Assembly: GCA_003221635.1 (NCBI GenBank)
Contig: QHSR01000251.1
Location: 1 to 34,734 of the forward strand
DNA from: Candidatus Rokuibacteriota bacterium
GTDB taxonomy: Bacteria > Methylomirabilota > Methylomirabilia > Rokubacteriales > CSP1-6
DNA length: 34,734 nt
Reading direction: 5' to 3'
In this document: piece by piece, positions 26,901-32,794 of the stretch
How the letters are laid out: each line of letters begins with the position of its first letter
How positions within the stretch are numbered: position 1 is the stretch's first letter
Notes under the pieces: generated by a model
Seen by the model: only the letters and a program-made list of their open reading frames with translations
Databases searched by the model: none
What the model was told of the DNA's origin: nothing
Program-made: the position numbers and the translations under genes

Positions 26901-28012
26901 GCGGCCGACTCGGTCCTGGCGCCGACCACGAGATCGTCGCCCTCCAGTAGCCGAAGACCCGCCGCCTCTGCGCCCACGAGCCGGGCGGCCTCGTTGACGA
27001 TGATCGTCAGCACTTCCTCGGGGTTGTGGACGGCGGCCAGACGTCGTAATACCTCGTTGAGGACTTCCAGCCGGTTGCGGTTGCGCTCGGCTTGCTCGTA
27101 GAGGCGGGCGTTGCGCAGGAAGAACCCGACCTGCTCGCAGACGTGTTCGAGCGCGCGGAGCTCTCGCTCGGAGAAGCGGCGGCGGGCCGTCCACCACACC
27201 AGATAGAAGCCGCCGATCACCTCGTCGTCGACGATCAGCGGCAGGAGGAGCCCCGACTGGTGTGGGAAGCTCCTGAACATCGCGTGCGTGAATCGCTCGT
27301 CCCGCGCGACGGCGTCCGAGTACACGGGACGCCGCTCCGCCCACAGGGGGAGGAAGAAGCCCTGGTCCTTGAGCGGCAGCGGGGTCGAGGAGAGCGTCGC
27401 CAGGTACTCCTTGGGCACGTGGTACGCGGCGGTCGGCACGAGCTGACCGGTTCCGAACTCGTGCAGGTAAGCGGCCACGGTATCCGCGCCGAGCAGACGA
27501 GCGAGCTCGCGGCAGATCCTTCGAAGCGCCTCGCGGACGTCCAGCGTGGAGCTGACCGTCGCCGAGATCGCGGCCAGTGCTTCGCTCTCGCCGAGTCGTT
27601 CCGCCAGCTCGGCGTGCAACCGCACATTATCCTGTGTCAACCGCCGCCGGTCGAACACCCGGGCGACGATCGCGCCGAGGCGGGAGAGGTCGACGGGCTT
27701 CAGGATGTAGCCCGCGCTCCGGCTCTCGACCGCCTGGATCGCCGAGTCGAGAGTCGCGTGGCCCGTGACCACGATGACCTCCGGAGGCGCCTCGACCCCC
27801 CCGGCCTCGCGCATGAGGACGGTGCCGTCGACGTCGGGGAGCTCGAGATCGAGGAGGACGAGGGCGAATCGTTCCTCGTGGATGCGACGCAGGCCCTCGG
27901 CGCCGGTCGCGGCGACGACGACCGAGTATCCCTCGCGTTCGAGGAAGTCACTCAGAAGGAGCGCGGCCTCGGGGTCAGCGTCGACGACCAGGATCGCGTC
28001 CTGCTCGCCCAT
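23978..28012 (-). CDS. Hybrid sensor protein: receiver - five GAF - PAS - histidine kinase
   Basis: This soluble 1344-residue protein begins with a receiver domain (1-122; D11, D13, D55, K105). Five GAF-type segments follow at about 160-305, 330-470, 500-645, 670-815 and 845-990, each ending in an A-L-E-N/S-x-R-L-Y/F-like helix (for example ALENARLFEE). A PAS domain is at about 1000-1115, HisKA with H1129 in THQLRTPLAGIKW, and HATPase (NLTSNAIKYTPTGG, DSGIGIP, GTGLGLYLV) to the end. No membrane segment is seen, so it senses cytoplasmic ligands. Its own receiver is N-terminal, suggesting input from another kinase. It heads an operon with two lone receivers. ATG 28012 follows AAGGA with no gap, so the exact start is less certain. 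Confidence 0.92.
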   Translation of the reverse strand: MGEQDAILVVDADPEAALLLSDFLEREGYSVVVAATGAEGLRRIHEERFALVLLDLELPDVDGTVLMREAGGVEAPPEVIVVTGHATLDSAIQAVESRSAGYILKPVDLSRLGAIVARVFDRRRLTQDNVRLHAELAERLGESEALAAISATVSSTLDVREALRRICRELARLLGADTVAAYLHEFGTGQLVPTAAYHVPKEYLATLSSTPLPLKDQGFFLPLWAERRPVYSDAVARDERFTHAMFRSFPHQSGLLLPLIVDDEVIGGFYLVWWTARRRFSERELRALEHVCEQVGFFLRNARLYEQAERNRNRLEVLNEVLRRLAAVHNPEEVLTIIVNEAARLVGAEAAGLRLLEGDDLVVGARTESAATVMSRPRLKIGESLSGLVVATGESVVVEDLAADTRHDPAHKRSALERGFRGFIGAPLRAHGRVVGTLNVYTKGARHFLPDEIALLSALADQASLAIEKSRLLRETEEGRALLEQLSHAAIAMQSSWERDARLAAFVHAARDVVGFDRVNVFLLTADGSELELATAGGDEEAPALRLPVTPAAGPYHEALKSRRPVAVLSDADLAQVLPLDRTHLDHAYLRSRRFVVAPLVVGERVIGVVSADNKSSRRPISRQSVEPFSSLCQNLATALEESRLYAEARAREQEATRLYAVTRQLATSLDRERLLDVIAEQATELTGCDAVGIFFYDVTRGVLVFHRGLHLPAELTRGLALRPGEGIAGRAYQERQPVWTRDRLTDATLRHSPAAQRLVDAAAPRAYLGVPITSREETHGTLVVYFFAPHDFTTREIQLVSTLADHAALALENARLFEETQRRESEAKTLSDGLTLLNQAARALHRTLEVDAMLDGALTELARSFAANGALVHLLNEDGSLSRSVGHWVSGGPHPGDPGRLGGIRDHVRRTRAPLLLRDVTRHPEFVHPANVAHGVRSIAAFPIVGQRERVLGVLVLYYTTPQALGDTETRLLTSYADQLATALENVGLYEETQTQRVRLAQIFDSTSDGIVLVSRAGEIQAANRQAGELLGFDASAVIGTRLAALLTGARTDSDRVFGNLAALLGDPDRGGEGDLELRRSGRTVHWAAQPTRDASGGTIGFTLTLSDVTHERQVSQMKTDFVSFVTHQLRTPLAGIKWMLELAAQTPQVPEEAGSYIEDARAAAERLIGLVNDLLDVSRLESGKLTVVLQPTNLAKLTQSALDDLGVLIREKGHHLSVTGAGSVPAVMADPQLLRQVIVNLTSNAIKYTPTGGAISIFLGVEDGRTARWAITDSGIGIPKASLARLFEKFYRADNAHTIETEGTGLGLYLVRLMVEKLDGQVWCESEEGRGSTFIFTLPTSG

Positions 28013-28024
28013 TCCTTGAGCCTA

Positions 28025-28402
28025 TCACCACCCGGCGACCAGCATGCCGTTCTGGAAGAGCACGAACACCAGCCACGCGAGCTGCACGCCGACGAAGATC
28101 GCCAGCCCGCGCTCGCGCCCGACACGGACGCTCGCCCGATACTCGCAGATGGCGCCGAGGAGACCGATCACGGCGAACGCGGGCGAGTAGTACGTGGCGA
28201 GCAGGCCGTACGTCAGTGCCAGTCCGCCAGCGAAGCTCCAGAGCACGTACACCGCGAGCCACCGGGCGACGACGGACACCCCGATCGAGGCGCGCGAGCC
28301 GGATTTCCCGAAGAACCGGGCGAGCGCGACGGTGGCGCCGCCCAGGACGAGCAGCGCGCCCAGTGCGACGAGGGCCCAGCGGGTCACCCGCGCACGCAGC
28401 AC
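28025..28402 (-). CDS. Unknown four-helix membrane protein, first gene of the signalling operon
   Basis: The 125-residue protein has hydrophobic segments at about 9-29, 43-66, 68-88 and 100-122, with positively charged residues at the N-terminus (MLRARVTRW) and in the loops after segments 1 and 3 (FFGKSGSR, YRASVRVGRERG). No family is recognised and no catalytic motif is visible. GTG 28402 is the first usable start in frame. It ends 12 bases before the large kinase start and lies behind a good minus-strand promoter, so it is probably expressed with the kinase. A role in membrane signalling is a guess from position. Confidence 0.75.
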   Translation of the reverse strand: MLRARVTRWALVALGALLVLGGATVALARFFGKSGSRASIGVSVVARWLAVYVLWSFAGGLALTYGLLATYYSPAFAVIGLLGAICEYRASVRVGRERGLAIFVGVQLAWLVFVLFQNGMLVAGW

Positions 28403-28503
28403 ACCGGCCGGCGGCGCAGCCGCCGTGTCGAATGCCCGACCGCTTTGCCGCGTCCTCGGCCGACGATGAGTGTGATGAGCGGCACGCGCTCGCTCTCCGC
28501 GGG

Positions 28504-28532
28504 AGTTTAGCCGCCGGATCGGATGGTGTCAA
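28504..28532 (-). promoter_or_regulatory. Promoter of the minus-strand signalling operon
   Basis: Read on the minus strand, TTGACA (28532-28527) and TAAACT (28509-28504) are 17 bases apart, the optimal spacing. Transcription would begin near 28497, leaving a leader of about 95 bases before GTG 28402 in which I see no further structure. Its -35 box is only 10 bases from the -35 box of the opposite yicC promoter. Confidence 0.6.
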
Positions 28533-28542
28533 CCGCAACATA

Positions 28543-28572
28543 TTGACACTACAGGAGATTTCGCCCTATGAT
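28543..28572 (+). promoter_or_regulatory. Promoter of the yicC operon, probably leaderless
   Basis: TTGACA at 28543-28548 and TATGAT at 28567-28572 are 18 bases apart. The -10 box ends 6 bases before ATG 28579, so the expected first base of the mRNA is the A of the start codon. This is the best sigma-70 match in the window and supports ATG 28579 over the later ATG 28621. Confidence 0.65.
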
Positions 28573-28578
28573 CGCTGG

Positions 28579-29493
28579 ATGGCAGCCTCCCGCATCACCC
28601 CGGTCCCGGCTCTCCGCAGCATGACGGGATTCGGCCGGGCCGAGGCAACCGGGGACGCTGCAACGGTGACGGTCGAAGCACGCTCCGTCAATCATCGCCA
28701 CCTCGACATCGCGCTGCGGCTTCCGCGCACGCTCGGCGCCTTCGAGATGGACGCTCGCCGGATGATCCAGTCGCGCCTCGAGCGCGGTCGGATCGACGTG
28801 GCCGTTCAGCTTGGACCGGCACCCGGCCAGTGCGCGCAGCAGATCCGTGTCGACGCCCCGCTCGCCGCGCAGTACGTCGCCGAGGCGCGGGAGCTCGGCC
28901 GTACCGTGGGGCTGGGCGGTGAGGTGACGCTCGCGTGGGTGCTGGAGCGCCCGGGCGTCATGCGCACGCAGGACACGGAGACGCCCGCCACCGGACTCGC
29001 GTGGTCCGTCCTTGCCGAGGTGCTCGGCCGGGCCCTCGACGAGCTCGTCGCGTGTCGCGGCACGGAGGGCGCGGCCCTCGGCGCCGAGCTCCGCGCCTTG
29101 CACGCCGCCCTCCGGACGCAGGTGGACGTGATCGCGGCGCGAACGCCGGTGGCGCTCGCACGGTACGGGGAGCGGCTCCGGGAGCGGATCGGAGCGCTCC
29201 TCGGCGAGGTCGTCCTCGACGAGGGCCGGATCCTCACCGAGGTCGCCATCTGGGCCGACAAGACCGACGTGCGCGAAGAAATGACGCGGCTCCGCGCGCA
29301 CCTCGAGCAGCTCACGGTGCTCCTCGACAAAGGCGGCGCGGCCGGCCGGGCACTGGACTTCCTGATCCAGGAGCTGAATCGCGAGGTCAACACGATCGCG
29401 TCGAAGGCGGACGACCTGGAGCTCAGTCAGGCCGCGCTCGCCGCCAAGGGGATCATCGAGAAGATGCGCGAGCAGGCTCAGAATCTTGAGTAA
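28579..29493 (+). CDS. yicC: YicC family endoribonuclease
   Basis: The 304-residue protein has the YicC N-terminal domain (SMTGFGRAEA, then VEARSVNHRHLDIALRLPR) and the C-terminal domain with DVREEMTRLRAHLEQ and LDFLIQELNREVNTIASKA. YicC proteins are RNases and affect small-RNA decay in E. coli. Homologues normally start close to MTGFG, which is residue 15 here (ATG 28621). ATG 28579 is preferred because the promoter -10 box ends six bases before it. The gene is followed by a RemA-like gene, gmk and rpoZ, an order seen in many bacteria. Confidence 0.92.
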   Translation: MAASRITPVPALRSMTGFGRAEATGDAATVTVEARSVNHRHLDIALRLPRTLGAFEMDARRMIQSRLERGRIDVAVQLGPAPGQCAQQIRVDAPLAAQYVAEARELGRTVGLGGEVTLAWVLERPGVMRTQDTETPATGLAWSVLAEVLGRALDELVACRGTEGAALGAELRALHAALRTQVDVIAARTPVALARYGERLRERIGALLGEVVLDEGRILTEVAIWADKTDVREEMTRLRAHLEQLTVLLDKGGAAGRALDFLIQELNREVNTIASKADDLELSQAALAAKGIIEKMREQAQNLE

Positions 29494-29518
29494 TCACGCG
29501 AACGGCGGGAGCCGACTG

Positions 29519-29776
29519 GTGACGCACCTGGTGAACGTGGGGCACGGTAACGTGGTCGTCGCCGAACAGATCGTGGCGATCGTCGCGCTGGACTCGCTGC
29601 CGGTGAAGCGGCTCATCGAGAGCGCCAAGGGCAGCACGAAGCTGGTCGACGCCACCAATGGACGGCGCACGCGTGCCGTCATCGTGACGGGGAGCGACCA
29701 TCTCATCCTGTCGTCGCTCGAACCCGCCACGCTGGCGCAGCGCCTCGTGACGGAGCGGGGCACGCCTGGTGATTAG
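29519..29776 (+). CDS. remA: RemA-like protein (DUF370)
   Basis: The 85-residue protein matches the RemA/DUF370 family closely: VNVGHGNVVVAEQIVAIV, LPVKRLIESAKGSTKLVDAT, GRRTRAVIVTGSDHLILSSLEPATLAQRL. In Bacillus subtilis RemA is a DNA-binding activator of biofilm matrix genes; in Gram-negative bacteria its role is not settled. GTG 29519 is chosen because homologues begin about four residues before the NxGxGN motif and GGGAG stands upstream. A TTG at 29486, overlapping the yicC stop, would add 11 residues. The stop overlaps gmk by 8 bases. Confidence 0.9.
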   Translation: MTHLVNVGHGNVVVAEQIVAIVALDSLPVKRLIESAKGSTKLVDATNGRRTRAVIVTGSDHLILSSLEPATLAQRLVTERGTPGD

Positions 29777-30383
29777 ACGGCGCGGCACGCTGTTCGTCGT
29801 CTCGGCGCCGTCGGGCGCCGGCAAGACGACGCTGTGCCGCGAAATCCGGCTGCGCCTGCCCGACCTGGCGTACTCGGTCTCGGTGACGACGCGGCCGCCG
29901 CGGCCGGGCGAGATCGACGGCGCGGACTTCCGGTTCGTCGGGGTGTCCGAGTTCCAGGCGATGCTGGCACGCGGCGAGTTCGCCGAGTGGGCGACCGTGC
30001 ACGGGAACCTCTACGGCACGCGGGCGCGCGCGCTCGAGGACGCCCTGGCCACCGGCCGCGATGTGCTGCTCGACATCGACACGCAGGGCGCCGCGCAGCT
30101 CCGGGCACGCTATCCGGACGCGGTGCTGATCTTCATCCTGGCGCCCTCGGTGAAGGAGCTGGAGCAGCGGCTCCGCGAGCGGCGGTCCAACATGGACGCC
30201 GACATCGAGCGGCGCCTGGTGCGGGCGCGCGAGGAGATCGCGTTGTGGCGGCAGTACGATTACCTCATCGTGAACCGCGATGTGAAGGAGGCGATGGAGC
30301 AGCTCGAGTCGATCATTCTGGCCGAGCGCTGTCGAGTCGTACGCCTCGGCCTCACCCTGCCCGATCTGGAGGTACGCAATTGA
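29769..30383 (+). CDS. gmk: Guanylate kinase
   Basis: Gmk phosphorylates GMP to GDP. The 204-residue protein has the P-loop SAPSGAGKTT (12-21), the GMP-binding segment SVSVTTRPPRPGEIDGADF, HGNLYGT, and LLDIDTQGAAQLR. Length is normal. The start is GTG 29769, inside the end of the RemA-like gene. The stop TGA shares one base with the rpoZ start (TGATG). The yicC-remA-gmk-rpoZ-coaBC order supports every call in this run. Confidence 0.96.
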   Translation: MIRRRGTLFVVSAPSGAGKTTLCREIRLRLPDLAYSVSVTTRPPRPGEIDGADFRFVGVSEFQAMLARGEFAEWATVHGNLYGTRARALEDALATGRDVLLDIDTQGAAQLRARYPDAVLIFILAPSVKELEQRLRERRSNMDADIERRLVRAREEIALWRQYDYLIVNRDVKEAMEQLESIILAERCRVVRLGLTLPDLEVRN

Positions 30384-30598
30384 TGGCATTTCCTTCGCTG
30401 GAAAGCGCGTTGAACAAGGTCTCGAACCGGTACCTGCTCGTGGTCCTCGCGGCCAAGCGGTCACGCCAGCTCAATCGGGGCGCGCCGCCGCGAGTGGAGA
30501 GCCGGCACAAGAAGCCGACCAGCGGCGCGCTGGAGGAGATTGCGGCGGCCAAGGTCGAGTACCGCGTCAAAGACGAGGGCGACGCGCCCAAGGCATGA
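30383..30598 (+). CDS. rpoZ: RNA polymerase omega subunit
   Basis: The 71-residue protein has the omega core VSNRYLLVVLAAKRSRQLNRG and the segment KKPTSGALEEIAAAKVEY, both standard for RpoZ. Omega helps assemble RNA polymerase by holding the beta-prime subunit. The start ATG 30383 overlaps the gmk stop by one base, and the stop overlaps coaBC as ATGA, so the gene is translationally coupled on both sides. Confidence 0.93.
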   Translation: MAFPSLESALNKVSNRYLLVVLAAKRSRQLNRGAPPRVESRHKKPTSGALEEIAAAKVEYRVKDEGDAPKA

Positions 30599-31815
30599 GC
30601 CTCGATGGCCGCGACCTGATTCTGGGCGTCACCGGGTCGATCGCCGCCTACAAGGCGGTGTACCTGCTGCGCGAGCTGACCCGGCTCGGCGCCTCGGTCA
30701 CGGTCTGTCTCTCCGAGCACGCCCGGGAGTTCGTCGCCCCGCTCACGTTCCGCACCCTGTCGGGGCGCCCCGTGCTCTCGAACCTCTTCGATCCGCAGAG
30801 CGCCGACGCCGTCGAGCACGTGGCGCTCGCCGAGCGCTGCCACGCGATCGTGGTGGCGCCGGCCACCGCCAACGTCCTCGCGAAGGCGGCGCACGGGATC
30901 GCCGATGATTTCCTGACGACGCTGCTGCTCGCGGCCCGGGCGCCGGTGCTCATGGTGCCGGCGATGGACGGCGGCATGTGGGAGCACGCAGCGGTGGTCG
31001 CCAACGTCGCCACGCTGCGCGGCCGTGGCGTCACCGTCCTCGAGCCCGACTCGGGCGCGCTCGCTTCGGGCCAGAGCGGCAAGGGACGCTTCCCGGAGAC
31101 CGAGGACATCGTCGAGGCGCTGCGTCGCGTGCTGGCGCCCCTCCGCGACCTCGCCGGCGACCGGGTGCTCGTCACCGCCGGACCGACGCGCGAGCCGATC
31201 GATCCGGTGCGGTACATCTCCAACCGGTCCTCGGGCAAGATGGGGTACGGGCTCGCGGTGGCCGCGCTCCGGCGCGGCGCGAACGTCACGCTGATCTCCG
31301 GCCCGACCGCGCTCACCCCGCCGCCCGGCGCGGTCTTCGTCCCGGTGCAGACCGCCGAGGAGATGCGCGAGGCGGTGCTCCACCACCTCGATGGCGCGAC
31401 GATCGTCGTCAAGGCCGCCGCGGTCGCCGACTATCGCGCCAAGCACGCTGCGAGCAGCAAGATCAAGGGCAAGCACGACCTCACGCTCGAGCTCACGCCG
31501 AATCCCGACATCCTGGCGGAGGTCGCGGCGCGACGCACGAGCACGTTCGTCGTCGGCTTCGCCGCCGAGACGCACGATGTCGCCGCAAACGCGCGCGCCA
31601 AGCTCGAGAGCAAGGGGATCGACCTCCTGGTGGCGAACGACGTGAGCCAGATCGGCATCGGCTTCGACGCCGAGGACAACGAGGTGTTGTTGCTCGACCG
31701 CTGGGGCGGCACGCGCGCGCTGCCGCGGATGCCGAAAGCGGCGGTCGCCGACGCGATCCTCTCGCACGTCCTCGGCCTCCGCGCCGGCGCCCTCACACGG
31801 AAAACGCCCGCGTAG
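30595..31815 (+). CDS. coaBC: Bifunctional phosphopantothenoylcysteine decarboxylase / phosphopantothenate-cysteine ligase
   Basis: CoaBC carries out two steps of coenzyme A synthesis. The 406-residue protein has the flavin-dependent CoaC domain first (1-190; GVTGSIAAYKA, catalytic H75, VAPATANVLAKAA) and then the CoaB domain (VLVTAGPTREPIDPVRYISNRSSGKMG, KAAAVADYR). Two CoaC residues differ from E. coli: the PAMN motif reads PAMD (D125), and the Cys of the ACG motif is Ser (S158, LASGQSGKGR). I recall this PAMD/ASG pairing in CoaBC of other phyla, so it is probably an active variant. It starts in the rpoZ stop. Confidence 0.94.
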   Translation: MSLDGRDLILGVTGSIAAYKAVYLLRELTRLGASVTVCLSEHAREFVAPLTFRTLSGRPVLSNLFDPQSADAVEHVALAERCHAIVVAPATANVLAKAAHGIADDFLTTLLLAARAPVLMVPAMDGGMWEHAAVVANVATLRGRGVTVLEPDSGALASGQSGKGRFPETEDIVEALRRVLAPLRDLAGDRVLVTAGPTREPIDPVRYISNRSSGKMGYGLAVAALRRGANVTLISGPTALTPPPGAVFVPVQTAEEMREAVLHHLDGATIVVKAAAVADYRAKHAASSKIKGKHDLTLELTPNPDILAEVAARRTSTFVVGFAAETHDVAANARAKLESKGIDLLVANDVSQIGIGFDAEDNEVLLLDRWGGTRALPRMPKAAVADAILSHVLGLRAGALTRKTPA

Positions 31816-31821
31816 CGCGCA

Positions 31822-32520
31822 ATGGCGACTGCCGATCCGCGCACGACGCTCGCCGACGCGCTCGGCGCGCTCGGCGAGACGCTACGCCACCACCGCGATC
31901 TCGGGTTCACGGATCTCCCGCTCACCGGCGACTATCTGCTCGGCCCGGCCGAGACGCTCCGGGCCCAGGAGAAAGCCCTCCAGGGCTGCCGCCAGTGCAA
32001 GCTTTGCGAGGCTCGCTCGACGGTGGTGTTCGGCTCGGGGAACCCGCGAGCGGAGTTCGTCGTCATCGGTGAGGGCCCGGGCGCCGAGGAAGACGCTCAG
32101 GGTCTCCCCTTCGTCGGGCGGGCGGGGCAGCTCCTGACGAAAATGCTGGAGGCGCGGAAGGTCGAGCTCGCACGCGACGAAGTCTACATTTGTAATGCCG
32201 TCATGTGTCGGCCTCCCGGGAATCGAAATCCCGAGGCCGACGAGCTCGCCGCCTGCGCGCCATTCCTCGCGGCGAAGCTCGCGGTGCTCCAGCCCAAAGT
32301 CATCCTGGCGCTCGGCAGCGTCGCGTCTCAGAGTCTCCTCGGCACCCGAGAGCCGATCGGCAAGCTCCGCGGCCGCGTGCATCCGTACGGCTCGGCGGTG
32401 CTGATCCCGACCTTCCATCCCGCGTTCCTCCTGCGCAACCCGGGCGAGGAGTACAAACGCATGGCGTGGGAGGATCTCCAGCTCGCCCGACGGGAGTACG
32501 ATCGCCGCCGCACGCGATGA
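31822..32520 (+). CDS. udg: Uracil-DNA glycosylase, family 4 (iron-sulfur type)
   Basis: The 232-residue protein removes uracil from DNA. Family 4 features are present: cysteines CRQCKLC, a first active-site motif GEGPGAEEDAQGLPFVGRAGQLL, NAVMCRPPGNRNP, a fourth cysteine in LAACAPFL, and HPAFLLRNP near the end. The cysteines ligate a 4Fe-4S cluster in this family. The first 45 residues are a poorly conserved extension. ATG 31822 lies 6 bases after coaBC. A family 4 enzyme is common in thermophiles and in many uncultured lineages. Confidence 0.93.
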   Translation: MATADPRTTLADALGALGETLRHHRDLGFTDLPLTGDYLLGPAETLRAQEKALQGCRQCKLCEARSTVVFGSGNPRAEFVVIGEGPGAEEDAQGLPFVGRAGQLLTKMLEARKVELARDEVYICNAVMCRPPGNRNPEADELAACAPFLAAKLAVLQPKVILALGSVASQSLLGTREPIGKLRGRVHPYGSAVLIPTFHPAFLLRNPGEEYKRMAWEDLQLARREYDRRRTR

Positions 32521-32535
32521 CGGCGCCGTACGGCT

Positions 32536-32794
32536 CGTCCGCGGAGACGGAGCCGGGTCGCACCTATCTCAGGCCACCCTCGGTAGCGCCGTCCTCACGC
32601 TCCGATAACGACCCGGGTCGCACCTATCTCAGGCCACCCTCGGTAGCGCCGTCCTCACGCTCCGATAACGACCCGGGTCGCACCTGTCTCGGGCCACCCT
32701 CGGACCGAGCCGTGCTCACGGACCCCGCTACAACAGACCCGGGTCGCACCTCTCTCAGGCCACCCCCGGTAGCCCCGTCCCCCCGCTCCGATCC
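32536..32794 (+). repeat. Short intergenic repeat array, copy 2 (60 and 66-base units), upstream of priA
   Basis: Four units fill the gap between the glycosylase and priA. CCGGGTCGCACC begins at about 32553, 32613, 32673 and 32739, giving spacings of 60, 60 and 66. The units carry CAGGCCACCCTCGG, and from the second unit on also the perfect palindrome GACCCGGGTC. The first two 60-base units are nearly identical; the 66-base unit contains the GTGCTCACGGACCCCGCTACAACAG variant that is also in the array before hemW. The last unit ends 4 bases before the priA ATG, so it must also supply priA's translation signals. There is no other recognisable content in this 274-base gap. Confidence 0.95.

Noticed and set aside
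32536..32794. CRISPR array or replication iterons before priA
   Set aside because: The units are contiguous and similar throughout, with no unique spacers and no cas genes; no dnaA box or origin gene is present, and the same repeat occurs before hemW.
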